Positions 1 through 9,847 of a DNA stretch of 64,000 nucleotides are shown piece by piece. This DNA is from Mesorhizobium sp. 113-3-3 (GTDB lineage Bacteria > Pseudomonadota > Alphaproteobacteria > Rhizobiales > Rhizobiaceae). How positions within the stretch are numbered: the stretch's first letter is position 1; the number at the start of each line of letters is the position of its first letter. Location of the stretch: NCBI RefSeq assembly GCF_016756495.1, contig NZ_AP023243.1, forward strand, positions 868,001 to 932,000. The letters are read 5' to 3'. The notes under the pieces are model-generated. The model searched no databases. It was not told the origin of the DNA and was given only the letters and a program-made list of their open reading frames with translations. The position numbers and the translations under genes are program-made.

Positions 1-1
1 T

Positions 2-226
2 GCCATCACACCGACTATCGTCGACCTGAAGACCATTGCGCTGGCCGACTACGGCATTCTCGCCGCGCTGACGGTGGTCGTGCTGTTCGTCGTGCTGGTT
101 CCCTACCTGGCGCTCGCCGCCAAGGCGCGCTGGTTCCTGAAATCGCCGCGCGCGCTGAAGCTGCTGAACCGCACCGCCGCCGGCTTCATGGTTGGCGCGG
201 CAGCGGCGATCGCGGCCCGTCAGTAG
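2..226 (+). CDS. LysE/RhtB family amino-acid exporter, C-terminal part
   Basis: The frame is open from the window edge to TAG at 224-226 and gives 74 residues. A long hydrophobic stretch (ILAALTVVVLFVVLVPYLAL) is followed by a basic linker and the ending SPRALKLLNRTAAGFMVGAA, which is the usual C-terminal signature of LysE/RhtB translocators. These are six-helix inner-membrane proteins of about 205-210 residues that export amino acids or homoserine lactone-like metabolites. Two thirds of the protein lies outside the window, so the substrate cannot be judged. The call rests on the tail motif and hydrophobicity. Confidence 0.7.
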   Translation, partial: AITPTIVDLKTIALADYGILAALTVVVLFVVLVPYLALAAKARWFLKSPRALKLLNRTAAGFMVGAAAAIAARQ

Positions 227-406
227 CCCACTTCCAGCCAAAACATTCCGGGGCGAGGCTTCCCCGCGAAATGCTTTTCCGGGACACGGGCGTTTTAGAC
301 AAGAGGCCCACTCGGATATTTCCGGCCGACAGCTTATGTTGCGCGGCTGAAAGCCCTATCTTGCCGGCTGCAATGCCACTTGCCTGAAATCCTGGGAGCG
401 AAACCA

Positions 407-1387
<981 letters not shown>

Positions 1388-1523
1388 GCCACCGCCTCTT
1401 CGACGGACCGCCGCGCTGGCCCGCAGAAAAATCCTTCCGTGGCGCCTGCCTCCGGCTTGAGCCGAACCCTGCTTCCGGTTCATATCGCCTCGGCCCGCTT
1501 TGCACGGGCCGGGGGAGGATTTC

Positions 1524-2150
1524 ATGTACAAGCTCTATACCCGTCCGGGCAGCGGCGGCTTTGTCGTCGAGGCGGCGCTGGCACTGGCCAACGCACCGTT
1601 CGAGCAGATCGACGTGCCGAAATCCGACAGACCCGGTCCGGCCTTCCTCGACATCAGCCCGCTGAACCAGGTGCCGGTGCTGACCTTGCCGGACGGACGC
1701 TCGATGACCGAATCGGCGGCGATCTGCATCCTGATCGCCGAGCGCCATCCGGAGGCCTGCCTGGCGCCGGCGGTCGGCGCACCGGCCCGCGCCGATTTCC
1801 TGCGCTGGATGGCGTTCATGTCGTCTGTGCTCTACCCAGCGGTGCTGCGGTTTTACTACGCCCATCGCTACACGGCCGACGCCGAGGGCACGAAAGCCGT
1901 CAAGCAGGCGGCCATCGCCGAGATGGACCGCGGTTTCGCCGTGCTCGATGCCGCTCTGAAGGGACGTGACTGGCTGGTTGGTGACCAGATGTCGCTGGCC
2001 GACATCTATCTCGTCATGCTCATTGCCTGGCATCCCGACATCGACACCGCGCGGACCGCCTGGCCGAACATCGAACGTTTATGGGCAAAGCTGCGTGAGC
2101 ATCCCCTGATGAAGACGCTCAACACATCGCATGAGATGTGGCCCGGCTGA
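1524..2150 (+). CDS. Glutathione S-transferase family protein
   Basis: A 208-residue cytosolic GST. The N-terminal thioredoxin fold begins MYKLYTRPGSGG and holds the cis-proline region NQVPVLTLPDG and the glutathione gamma-glutamyl-binding MTESAAI. The C-terminal helical domain carries the N-capping pattern LVGDQMSLADIY typical of the superfamily. Family members conjugate or reduce electrophiles with glutathione, but the electrophile cannot be named from sequence. The start has a strong GGGAGGAT ribosome site six bases before ATG. It lies 136 bp after cysK on the same strand and could share its sulfur/thiol context, though no promoter was identified. Confidence 0.88.
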   Translation: MYKLYTRPGSGGFVVEAALALANAPFEQIDVPKSDRPGPAFLDISPLNQVPVLTLPDGRSMTESAAICILIAERHPEACLAPAVGAPARADFLRWMAFMSSVLYPAVLRFYYAHRYTADAEGTKAVKQAAIAEMDRGFAVLDAALKGRDWLVGDQMSLADIYLVMLIAWHPDIDTARTAWPNIERLWAKLREHPLMKTLNTSHEMWPG

Positions 2151-2153
2151 CGG

Positions 2154-3398
2154 TCAGTTTCGCAGCGCCGCCCTCTTACCCTGCAGGAACCGGCGCACCG
2201 CCGGGTCGCGTTCGAGGCCGATTGCCCTGTCATAGGCCTCGGTTGCCTGCGGCACCTGGCCAAGCCTGGCCAGGAGACCGGCGCGCGCCGCCCAATAGGG
2301 CTGATACTCATTGAGCCGCTTGTCGTCGCCCAGCACGTAAAGCGCCGCCAGCCCCGCCACGGCACCCTCCGTCTCGGCAAGCGCCACCGCGCGATTGATC
2401 GCCACCACCGGCGATCCGGCGATCGAAAACAGCGCGTCGTAAAGCGCGCGGATCGCCGGCCAGTCGGTGCGGCCGGTCAGCCGCCGCGCCGCGTGGGCGG
2501 ACTGGACGGCCGCCTCGAGCTGGTAGCGGCCGACGACGCCGCTCGACGCGGCATGGGACAGAAGCGCCTCCGCCTCGTCGATCAGGGCGCGGTCCCACAG
2601 GTCGCAGTCCTGTTCGGCCAGAGGCACGAAGTCGCCTTCGGCGCTGCGCCGGGCCGTGCGGCGCGCCTCGGCAAACAGCATCAGCGCAAGCAGACCGAGC
2701 GCTTCCGGCTCTTGCGGCATCAGCCTCGCCACGAGGCGGCCGAGCCAGATGCCTTCGGTGGCGAGGTTGCGGCGCTGCGTCTCGGTGCCGGCCGGATCGG
2801 ACCAGCCTTCGGCGAAGGCGGCGTAGATCGCCTCCAGCACGGCACCCAGCCGCTCGCCAAGTTCGGCCCGCTCCGGCACACGGAACGGAATGCCGGTTTC
2901 GCGGATGCGCGTCTTGGCGCGCACCAGGCGCTGGCCCATCGTTGCCGGCGAGACCAGGAAGGCGGAAGCGATCGTCGCGGCATCGAAGCCCAGCACCGTC
3001 TGCAGGATCAGCGGCGCCCGCACGCCGGGTTCGATCGCCGGATGCGCGCAAGCGAACATCAGCCGCAGCCGTTCGTCGGGCAGTTCTTCGTCGGTCATGC
3101 GCGCCTCCATCTCCTCGGCAATCAGCTTGAGATGATCGCGGGCAGCTTCCCGGGTGAGCCGCCGGCGCACCGCATCGACCCGCCGGCGCCGCGCCACGGC
3201 CAGCAGCCAGGCTTCCGGCTTCTCAGGCACGCCCGATTTCGGCCAGCGTTCAAGCGCCGCGGCAAAGGCGTCCGCCAGCGCGTCCTCGGCCGCGGTCACG
3301 TCGCGCGTGCGCGCCGCGAGCCAGGCGACCAGCTTGCCATAGCTTTGCCGGGCGGCGGCCTCGGCGGCCGCCCGGGCGATCTCCGGGCGACTGTCCAT
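2154..3398 (-). CDS. ECF-family sigma factor with C-terminal TPR-like extension (ECF42 type)
   Basis: The protein has 414 residues, twice the usual ECF length. The N-terminal 180 residues carry sigma region 2 (QSYGKLVAWLAAR...AEDALADAFAAALERWP, then PEAWLLAVARRRRVDAVRR) and region 4 with its helix-turn-helix (FDAATIASAFLVSPATMGQRLVRAKTRI). The remaining residues form an all-helical, TPR-like tail (AINRAVALAE, EAYDRAIGLE). This arrangement, with an adjacent DGPF/YCII gene, is the hallmark of the ECF42 group, which has no classical anti-sigma factor. It begins 25 bp after the DGPF gene on the same strand, so the two are probably one transcript. GTG 3401 precedes ATG 3398; the ATG is preferred. 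Confidence 0.9.
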   Translation of the reverse strand: MDSRPEIARAAAEAAARQSYGKLVAWLAARTRDVTAAEDALADAFAAALERWPKSGVPEKPEAWLLAVARRRRVDAVRRRLTREAARDHLKLIAEEMEARMTDEELPDERLRLMFACAHPAIEPGVRAPLILQTVLGFDAATIASAFLVSPATMGQRLVRAKTRIRETGIPFRVPERAELGERLGAVLEAIYAAFAEGWSDPAGTETQRRNLATEGIWLGRLVARLMPQEPEALGLLALMLFAEARRTARRSAEGDFVPLAEQDCDLWDRALIDEAEALLSHAASSGVVGRYQLEAAVQSAHAARRLTGRTDWPAIRALYDALFSIAGSPVVAINRAVALAETEGAVAGLAALYVLGDDKRLNEYQPYWAARAGLLARLGQVPQATEAYDRAIGLERDPAVRRFLQGKRAALRN

Positions 3399-3423
3399 CA
3401 CATGGTCATTTCTTGGCAGGTCG

Positions 3424-3792
3424 TCATTTCTTGGGCATGTAGTCGGCCATTTCCCAGATCGGCCGCAGCTCGACCGTGCCGGTGCTGGCCGCCGGGCAGC
3501 GCGCCGCCCATTCGATGGCGGTGTCGATGTCGGCCGCCTCGATCATATAGAAGCCGGCGAGCTGCTCCTTGGTGTCGGCATAGGGGCCGTCGATCACGTT
3601 GGTCTTGCCGTCGGCGATCCGCACGGAGGTGGTCGCCTGTGTCGGGCGCAGCCGTTCGCCGGCCAGCCACGCGCCGGACTGTTTCAACGCGTCGGTATAG
3701 GCGCTGTAGGCCGCGCTCATCTGCTGGGCCTTCTCGACCGGCATGGCCGCCATTGTGGCTTCGTCATTGTTGATCATCAGCATGTATCGCAT
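3424..3792 (-). CDS. YCII-related (DGPF domain) protein, ECF42 partner
   Basis: This 122-residue protein begins MRYMLMINNDE and contains the typical DGPF-family core: TTSVRIADGKTNVIDGPYADTKEQLAGFYMIEA. The fold is a dimeric ferredoxin-like alpha/beta sandwich, and the DGP(Y/F) loop gives the family its name. Members are regularly encoded beside ECF42 sigma factors and are proposed to belong to the same regulon; their biochemical activity is not settled. The start at 3792 is chosen because the family homology begins exactly there and the upstream in-frame residues are basic and unstructured. It is the first gene of the pair and sits directly upstream of the sigma factor. Confidence 0.9.
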   Translation of the reverse strand: MRYMLMINNDEATMAAMPVEKAQQMSAAYSAYTDALKQSGAWLAGERLRPTQATTSVRIADGKTNVIDGPYADTKEQLAGFYMIEAADIDTAIEWAARCPAASTGTVELRPIWEMADYMPKK

Positions 3793-4070
3793 GGGTCTTC
3801 TCCCGTGATTCGAAGGCCACGTCCTTGCGGGGCCAGACGTATGTCGCGCGGCGTCGACCGATTTCGACAGGGCGCAAGAAAAAACTTTCGGTCCTGATCG
3901 GGCGCGGCGCAAGCGCGGAGCCCGCACCCGTGCTGATCAAGGCTTGGGCTCATGCGCTGCCGCCCGAAAGCGCGCCGCATCGAAGCGGATTCATGCGACG
4001 CTTCCGGCTCTCTGTTTGTGCATGTCGCCTCCCAAAACCGAGGCCGCTTTTGAGAGACAAGCATTGGCCT

Positions 4071-4562
4071 TCAGCCGATCAGGAGCCCGCGCAGCTCGAC
4101 CGACGGGATGTCGCAGCTGTCCTTCCGGCCGAACAGGGCGTAGCGGTTCCCGGCGATACGCCTATAAAGCCAGTCACGCAGCGGGCGCGGCAGCAGCAAC
4201 AGCGCCTTTGCCGCGCGCCACGGCCAGCCGAGTGCCGACATCACCGCGACAAAGCTCTCGAGCTTCGTGAACGCGACGCCATCGATGAGAACGAGATTGG
4301 TTTCGTAGGAGTCCGTGCGCAGCCCATGCTTCCTGAACAGCGCTTCGCCGAAGGGCGATTGCGCGGTGGCGAAGCGGAAGCGGCCTTGACGATCCAGCCT
4401 GACGACCATGCGCACGAAGCCGGAGCACAGCACGCAGACGCCGTCGAAGACGATCAGCGGATGGCTTGCATCGAAAGACGGTTCAGCGGGAGGGCCGGGC
4501 TTGGCCCGATTTGGCTGGGCCGGAATTGATTGGGACAGACTTGACTGGGAAAGGTCGGTCAC
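4071..4562 (-). CDS. DCC-family thiol-disulfide oxidoreductase (DUF393)
   Basis: A 163-residue protein whose residues from about 35 onward match the DCC family. The defining DxxCxxC motif is present as FDGVCVLCSG, followed by the conserved FRFATAQSPFGEAL and LVLIDG segments and a C-terminal FGRKDSCDIPS. Members have a thioredoxin-like fold with a predicted redox-active cysteine pair; substrates are mostly unknown. The first 33 residues are a low-complexity Ser/Pro/Ala leader, so the true start may be internal; the stated start is GTG. No operon partner is evident, since the DGPF gene starts about 280 bp downstream on the same strand. Confidence 0.82.
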   Translation of the reverse strand: MTDLSQSSLSQSIPAQPNRAKPGPPAEPSFDASHPLIVFDGVCVLCSGFVRMVVRLDRQGRFRFATAQSPFGEALFRKHGLRTDSYETNLVLIDGVAFTKLESFVAVMSALGWPWRAAKALLLLPRPLRDWLYRRIAGNRYALFGRKDSCDIPSVELRGLLIG

Positions 4563-4741
4563 GCGGGCCTCGGCTGCTCGTGTCCGCAGACACTAGGCCA
4601 GCCGGAGGCGGGATCAAAGACGTGGCGTTGTCGCACGCCGCCCGTCGCTCAGAGCCGGGCGCTCGGAACGATAGGTGGTGGCGCGGCTGTTGGCGCCCGG
4701 CCTGCAGATGCGGCTGTTGTGGCGGCTCTCGAAGGTCATGG

Positions 4742-4882
4742 TCAGTGCACGCCCAGCGAGGTGCCGCGGCGGGCGCAAGCCGGACCGGGGCCGCGCATGT
4801 AATAGCGCTCCGGCCGATAGGTCGGCGCGACGAATTCGCGGATGGCGGCGGCGTAGCCGATGAGGTGCGTGAGGAAGTTCAT
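4742..4882 (-). CDS. Possible 46-residue small protein
   Basis: A short reading frame starts at ATG 4882 and ends at TGA 4744-4742. It encodes a 46-residue peptide starting MNFLTHLIGYAAAIREF and ending with the conserved-looking segment YRPERYYMRGPGPACARRGT. An AGGG stretch precedes the ATG by a few bases. I believe similar short proteins with a YMRGPGP motif occur in other rhizobia, but that is memory and was not searched. There is no signal peptide and only one weakly hydrophobic stretch at the N-terminus. It lies alone between the DCC protein and ku. Function is unknown. Confidence 0.4.
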   Translation of the reverse strand: MNFLTHLIGYAAAIREFVAPTYRPERYYMRGPGPACARRGTSLGVH

Positions 4883-5260
4883 TTACCCTGTCCCTGTCCC
4901 GATTTTCGGATGTCCCTTCCGAATTGCGCGAAGGATAGCATCGAGGCGTGAATAGTCGGTGAACACGATGTTAATATCTGGTCGAAAACCCGTTGCTTCG
5001 TGGCCGGAATGCGGCTGATTCGGGGTGTTTCCGTGCCTTTTGTCGCCATTCCGGCTTGTGTGACTTTTGCATCACATATGTTTCGTTTGAATGTCGCCCG
5101 CGCGCGGTTCTGTTTCAATTTCTGGCCGGCGGGCGAAATTTCCGTTCGTGCCGCCACGATGGCTCGGGCGCGCCTGGCATGCGTAATGTCGCGCGCGGGC
5201 GGAACTGGAGCGGGCTCTGGCCGTTCTGACTTTCATCTGATCGCTTAGAGGGAAATTGCC
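4883..5260. other. Intergenic region upstream of ku (378 bp)
   Basis: No convincing gene or repeat is visible on either strand. The stretch is less GC-rich than its surroundings in the middle (around 4965-5100, with TTAATATC and TTTTGCATCACATATGTTTCG) and probably holds the promoter of the ku-ligD pair. No sigma-factor box could be assigned with confidence. The ku ribosome site AGAGGGAAA lies at its right end. Confidence 0.35.
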
Positions 5261-6142
5261 ATGGCGCCGCGACCTGCCTGGAAGGGTTATCTGAAGCTGT
5301 CGCTGGTCACCTGCGCGGTCGAACTGACCAATGTCGTCACCCACACCGAAAGGGTCTCGTTTCGCATCCTCAACCGCAAGACCGGCAACACGGTGAAGCG
5401 CATCTATGTCGATGCCGAAACCGGCAAGCCCCTGGATGAGGGCGACGAGATCAAGGGCTATGAATTGGACGACGGCGATTTCGTCCATATCGAGGAGGAC
5501 GAGATCGAGGCGGTGCAGATCGAATCCTCGCACACGATGAGCCTCGACGGCTTCGTCGACAAGGCCTCGATCCAGCAGATCTATCTCGACACGCCCTACT
5601 ATGTGGCGCCGGCCGACAAGGTGTCGGAGGAGGCGTTCGCCGTCATCCGCGATGCCATGGCAGGCAAGAAGATGGCCGGGCTGGCGCGCATCGTGCTGTA
5701 CAGCCGAGAACGCCCCGTGGTGATTGAGCCGCTGGGCAAGGGCATGGTGCTGACGACGCTGCGCTACGACAATACGGTGCGCCAGCCTGACAGCGTGTTC
5801 GACGAGATCAAGGCGGTGAAGACCGACCAGGAGATGACCGATCTGGCCGAACTGATCATCGACAAGAAGAAAGCGAAATTCGATCCGTCGAAATTCGACG
5901 ACAAGTATGAGGACGCGCTGCTCGAACTGATCCGTGCCAAGAAGGCCGGGCACAAGGCGCCTAAGGCCAAGGCGGCGCCAAAACCCTCCAACGTCGTCAA
6001 TCTGTTCGACGCGCTGAAGAAGAGCCTGTCGTCGTCGGATTCCGGGGATTCCGGCTCTGCAAACGCATCATCCGCGAAAGCCAGGCCGGCGCCCAAACGC
6101 GCCAAGCCGAAAGCTGCCGCGCCCAAGCGCAAATCGGCCTGA
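5261..6142 (+). CDS. ku: Non-homologous end-joining protein Ku
   Basis: A 293-residue bacterial Ku homodimer subunit that binds DNA double-strand-break ends and recruits LigD. It begins MAPRPAWKGYLKLSLVTCAVEL, the usual start of the Ku core, with the beta-barrel segment TGNTVKRIYVDAETGKPL and the DIxKGYE-like motif EIKGYELDDGDFV. The last 55 residues are a Lys/Ala/Pro-rich basic tail (KARPAPKRAKPKAAAPKRKSA), which in other Ku proteins threads on DNA and contacts LigD. AGAGGGAAA precedes the ATG. It is followed after 12 bp by ligD on the same strand, so this is a two-gene NHEJ operon. Rhizobia often carry several ku copies; whether this is the main one cannot be seen here. Confidence 0.95.
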   Translation: MAPRPAWKGYLKLSLVTCAVELTNVVTHTERVSFRILNRKTGNTVKRIYVDAETGKPLDEGDEIKGYELDDGDFVHIEEDEIEAVQIESSHTMSLDGFVDKASIQQIYLDTPYYVAPADKVSEEAFAVIRDAMAGKKMAGLARIVLYSRERPVVIEPLGKGMVLTTLRYDNTVRQPDSVFDEIKAVKTDQEMTDLAELIIDKKKAKFDPSKFDDKYEDALLELIRAKKAGHKAPKAKAAPKPSNVVNLFDALKKSLSSSDSGDSGSANASSAKARPAPKRAKPKAAAPKRKSA

Positions 6143-6154
6143 GGACAGGGAACG

Positions 6155-8656
6155 ATGGCCGGCCTCGAACAATATCACGCCAAGCGCGATTTCAAGAAGA
6201 CGTCGGAGCCGGCGGGCAAGGTGGCGCGCACAGGGAAGGGCGAGGCGGGCGGTATCTTCGTCATCCACAAGCACGCGGCGACCAGGCTGCATTACGACCT
6301 TCGCCTGGAACATGGCGGCGTGCTTTGGAGCTGGGCGGTGACACGGGGACCCAGCCTCGATCCGCATGAGAAGCGGCTGGCCGTCCATGTCGAGGACCAC
6401 CCGATCGACTATGCGCCGTTCGAGGGCACGATCCCCAAGGGCGAATATGGCGGCGGTTCCGTCATCGTCTGGGACGAGGGCACATGGCTGCCCGAGACCG
6501 ACCCGGCCAAGGCGATGAAGAAGGGCCATATCAGCTTCGAGCTCAAGGGCCACAAGCTGCATGGGCTTTGGCATCTGGTGCGGTTGCAGCCGCGGGCGGG
6601 TGAAAAGCGCGACAACTGGCTGCTGATCAAGTCGGACGATGCCGCGGCGCGCCCGGGCGAAGACATTTTGAAGGACAAGCCGGAATCGGTGAAGTCGGGC
6701 CTGACGATCGAGGAGGTCGGCGAGGGCAAGGCGGCCAAGGGCGAGAAGCCTGAAGTCTGGCACTCCAACAAGCCTGCCGCCGGCAAGGCAAAGACCACGG
6801 CCCGGAAACTCGACTTCATCGAACCGCAGCTTGCGACGCTCGAACGGGACGCACCGCCCGGCAAGGACTGGCTGCACGAGGTCAAATTCGACGGCTATCG
6901 CATGCAGGCGCAGATCGCCGGTACCGATGTGCGGCTCTTGACCCGCACCGGCCTCGACTGGACGGAGAAATTCGACGGCGAGATCGTTGCCGAACTCGCC
7001 GCGTTGAAATGCAACGATGCCATCATCGATGGCGAGATCGTCGTGCTGGCCGACAGCGGCGTCTCGTCCTTTGCGCTGCTGCAGCAGGATTTGTCGGCGA
7101 AGCGGACGAACCGCTTCCTCTATTATGTGTTCGATCTGATGCGCCTCGACGGCAAGGATTTGCGCGGCGAGCCGCTGGTCGAGCGCAAGCAGGCCTTGCA
7201 GGAACTGCTTGGCAAGCAGCCGGAAAACGCGGCGGTGCGTTTCTCCGACCATTTTTCCGAGCCCGGCAAGATCATGCTGGAGCATGCCTGCCGCATGGGG
7301 CTGGAAGGCGTCGTTTCCAAACGCGCCGACGCACCCTATCGCAGCGGGCGCGGCCCGACCTGGGTGAAGTCCAAATGCACGGCGCGGCAGGAATTCGTCA
7401 TTGGCGGCTATCTGCCCTCGGACAAGACCGGGCGCGGGCTGCGCTCGCTGTTGGTCGGCTATTACGAGGGCGGCAAACTGCAGTATGCCGGGCGCGTCGG
7501 CACCGGTTTCTCCGCGAAGGGCGCGACGGAGCTGAAGAAGAAGCTCGATGCGCTGACGGCCAAGGAATCGCCTTTCGACAAGGCCGTGCCGAAGGGCAAG
7601 GGCATGGTCTGGGTCAAGCCGGAGCTTGTCGGCGAAGTGGAGTTCCGCAGCTGGACATCGGACCGTATAGTACGCCATGCCTCGTTCCAGGGACTGCGCG
7701 AGGACAAGCCGGCGGAGGAAATTGTGCAGGAAAAGCCCAAGGCAGCGACAGGCAAGGCCAAGCCGGCGTCAAGCGGCGCCGGAACATCCGCCGGGACGAT
7801 GACGACGACGGTTAAGCTTTCCCATCCCGACAAGCTGCTGTGGCCCGAGGAAAAGATCTCCAAGCAGGGGCTGCTCGAGCACTACGCGCAGGTTTGGCCG
7901 CGCATGGAGCAGTTCGTGGTCAACCGGCCGCTCAGCCTGGTGCGTGCGCCGGACGGCGTCGGCGGTCCGCGCTTCTTCCAGAAACATGCCTCGGCCGGGA
8001 TGAGCGACAAGATTGCCCGGATGAAGGACCCGACCGATGGCGAGGAGATCCTGTTCGTGCGGGATTTCGATGGGGTCGCCGCACTCGTCCAGTACGGCGT
8101 GGTCGAGATCCACATCTGGGGCTGCACGATCGACAAGCTCGAGCAACCCGACCAGATCATCTTCGATCTCGATCCCGATGAAGGCGTCGATGTGAAAGCG
8201 GTGCGCGAGGCGGCGCTCGATATCAGGGGCAAGCTCGATGAGCTGTCCCTGCCGAATTTCGTCAAGACGTCGGGCGGCAAGGGCTATCATGTGCTGGTGC
8301 CGCTGAAACCGTCGGCGGATTGGGAAGCGGTGAAGACCTTCGCCCATGATTTCGCCAAGGCGCTGGAACAAGGTGCCCCCGATCGCTACACGGCGACGCT
8401 GTCGAAAAAGGCGCGCACCGGCAAGATCTTCGTCGACTATCTGCGCAATGGCAGGGGCTCGACCACGGTCGCGCCCTATTCGTCGCGCGCCAAGAAGGGC
8501 GCCACCGTGTCGATGCCGGTGACCTGGGCCGAGATCGAGGCCGGCCTGGCGCCGAACGCCTTTCCGATCGGTGACAAGACGACGCTGGCGAAGCTGGCGC
8601 AAGCCGATCCGTGGAAGGATTTTTTCAAGCAGGGGAAGGCGTTGAAGCGCGGGTGA
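6155..8656 (+). CDS. ligD: ATP-dependent DNA ligase LigD (phosphoesterase-ligase-polymerase)
   Basis: The 833-residue multifunctional NHEJ enzyme seals and edits double-strand-break ends with Ku. Domain order is PE-LIG-POL. The N-terminal 3'-phosphoesterase (about 30-190) has HKHAATRLHYDLRLEH and HPIDYAPFEG, with the metal-binding His/Asp/Arg set at about H40, H46, D48, R50, H82 and Y86. The ligase core starts near 220, and the lysine of HEVKFDGYR, about K244, is the adenylation site. The C-terminal primase-polymerase (about 545-833) has FDLDPDEG, with the metal-binding aspartates at about D671 and D673. All three modules look intact. The gene starts 12 bp after ku, so co-transcription is expected. 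Confidence 0.95.
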   Translation: MAGLEQYHAKRDFKKTSEPAGKVARTGKGEAGGIFVIHKHAATRLHYDLRLEHGGVLWSWAVTRGPSLDPHEKRLAVHVEDHPIDYAPFEGTIPKGEYGGGSVIVWDEGTWLPETDPAKAMKKGHISFELKGHKLHGLWHLVRLQPRAGEKRDNWLLIKSDDAAARPGEDILKDKPESVKSGLTIEEVGEGKAAKGEKPEVWHSNKPAAGKAKTTARKLDFIEPQLATLERDAPPGKDWLHEVKFDGYRMQAQIAGTDVRLLTRTGLDWTEKFDGEIVAELAALKCNDAIIDGEIVVLADSGVSSFALLQQDLSAKRTNRFLYYVFDLMRLDGKDLRGEPLVERKQALQELLGKQPENAAVRFSDHFSEPGKIMLEHACRMGLEGVVSKRADAPYRSGRGPTWVKSKCTARQEFVIGGYLPSDKTGRGLRSLLVGYYEGGKLQYAGRVGTGFSAKGATELKKKLDALTAKESPFDKAVPKGKGMVWVKPELVGEVEFRSWTSDRIVRHASFQGLREDKPAEEIVQEKPKAATGKAKPASSGAGTSAGTMTTTVKLSHPDKLLWPEEKISKQGLLEHYAQVWPRMEQFVVNRPLSLVRAPDGVGGPRFFQKHASAGMSDKIARMKDPTDGEEILFVRDFDGVAALVQYGVVEIHIWGCTIDKLEQPDQIIFDLDPDEGVDVKAVREAALDIRGKLDELSLPNFVKTSGGKGYHVLVPLKPSADWEAVKTFAHDFAKALEQGAPDRYTATLSKKARTGKIFVDYLRNGRGSTTVAPYSSRAKKGATVSMPVTWAEIEAGLAPNAFPIGDKTTLAKLAQADPWKDFFKQGKALKRG

Positions 8657-8666
8657 GCTGCCCCGC

Positions 8667-9341
8667 TCAAGCCAAAAACACTCTCTCAAACGCCTGTTTG
8701 CCCGCCGGCGAAAAAATCACCGCGCGGCTGTCCTTCTCGCGGCGCGCCCATTTCTCGGCGAGGATCTTGTCGAGGATGGCGGCGCCCAGCGTGCCGGCGA
8801 GGTGCGAGCGGCGCACGCTCCAGTCGAGGCAGGCGCGGCAGACCGGGCGACGCGGCCTGGCGTCGACGTCGATGCCGATGGCGGAAAAATGCGATGCCGC
8901 CGACGGGCCGAGCCTGATCTCCCTGTCGTCACGCAGCAATATCTCCTTCTCGACCAGACGGTCGAGCATGGCCACGGCCTGCTCGCCGGCGAGGTGGTCG
9001 TAGCAGACGCGGGCCACGCGCATGGCGCCGTCGCGCGGACCCGGCCGCACGCGCTTAGGGCCAACAGCTTCCGCGACACCGGTGATGGCCTCGATCATGC
9101 CCGCCACCTGCGGGCCGGCGAGGCCGTAGTAGCGATGGCGACCCTGGCTGGCCAAAGTCAGCAGCCCGCCCTCCATCAATTTCGACAGATGCGAGGAGGC
9201 GGTGGGCAGCGACACGCCGGCCTCCAGCGCCAGTTCGCTCGCCGTCAGCGCCGTGCCGCCCATCAGCGCGTTCAGCATGTTGGCGCGCGCCGGGTCGCCG
9301 ACCAGGCTGGCGATACGGGCAATGTCGGGTCCTTCACGCAT
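8667..9341 (-). CDS. ArsR-family winged-helix transcriptional regulator
   Basis: A 224-residue regulator. Residues 5-85 form the ArsR winged helix (IARIASLVGDPARANMLNAL, then LTASELALEAGVSLPTASSHLSKLMEGGLL, then a wing with GRHRYYGLAG). The longer C-terminal half ends in a conserved segment with CRACLDWSVRRSHLAGTLGAA, typical of larger ArsR proteins rather than the 100-residue metal sensors. The single CRAC pair could be redox- or metal-responsive, but this is only a guess. ATG 9341 is chosen because homology starts there. It points away from ligD (convergent, 10 bp between stops) and is divergent from the NIPSNAP-like gene at 9515, the most likely target. Confidence 0.88.
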   Translation of the reverse strand: MREGPDIARIASLVGDPARANMLNALMGGTALTASELALEAGVSLPTASSHLSKLMEGGLLTLASQGRHRYYGLAGPQVAGMIEAITGVAEAVGPKRVRPGPRDGAMRVARVCYDHLAGEQAVAMLDRLVEKEILLRDDREIRLGPSAASHFSAIGIDVDARPRRPVCRACLDWSVRRSHLAGTLGAAILDKILAEKWARREKDSRAVIFSPAGKQAFERVFLA

Positions 9342-9514
9342 AGTTCGATCCTTGTCGAAGCATCCCTGTGAGATAAGCACTAATCTGGTGTCAGCTCAAG
9401 GAGCCGGCGACGCAAGCGACGATGGCTCCTGACACGAAACTGCCTAGCACATCGACGCGCATGACGTTTCGACCGCGCTCGAAGCGTCGATGCAGGAACC
9501 CAGAGGAGACGACC

Positions 9515-9847
9515 ATGCCCATCACCTGCTTCATCCGCTATGAGATCGACCCGTTCGGCAAGGCCGCCTTCGAGGAATATGCCCGCAACTGGGGCCAGGC
9601 CATTCCGCGCTGCGGCGCCGATCTGATCGGCTACTATGCCCCGCACGAAGGCTCGGCGACGACAGCCTACGCCGCCTACAACATCGAGAGCCTGGCGGCC
9701 TATGAAGCCTATCGGGCCCGGCTTGCCGCCGATCCCGCCGGCAAGGCAAACTATGAGTTCGCCAAGCGAGAACGATTCATCCTCAAGGAGGACCGCATGT
9801 TCCTGAAACACGTCTCCGGGCCGCACGCCAAGCTGGTGCTGCCGTGA
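9515..9847 (+). CDS. NIPSNAP family protein
   Basis: A 110-residue protein beginning MPITCFIRYEIDPFGKAAFEEYARNW and containing the central GADLIGYYAPHEGS, a pattern typical of small NIPSNAP/dimeric ferredoxin-fold proteins. The activity of bacterial NIPSNAP proteins is not established. An AGAGGAGA ribosome site supports ATG 9515. Its TGA overlaps the GTG start of the next gene (GTGA), so the two are translationally coupled. The divergent ArsR gene 173 bp upstream is the probable regulator of this pair. Confidence 0.82.
   Translation: MPITCFIRYEIDPFGKAAFEEYARNWGQAIPRCGADLIGYYAPHEGSATTAYAAYNIESLAAYEAYRARLAADPAGKANYEFAKRERFILKEDRMFLKHVSGPHAKLVLP

Noticed and set aside
2493..3773. Long plus-strand frame opposite the ECF42 and DGPF genes
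   Set aside because: It is the mirror of two well-supported genes; the translation is Arg-rich with no motif.
7009..7815. 268-codon plus-strand frame within ligD
   Set aside because: It is an out-of-frame shadow of ligD, Arg/Ala/Gly-rich, without a domain.
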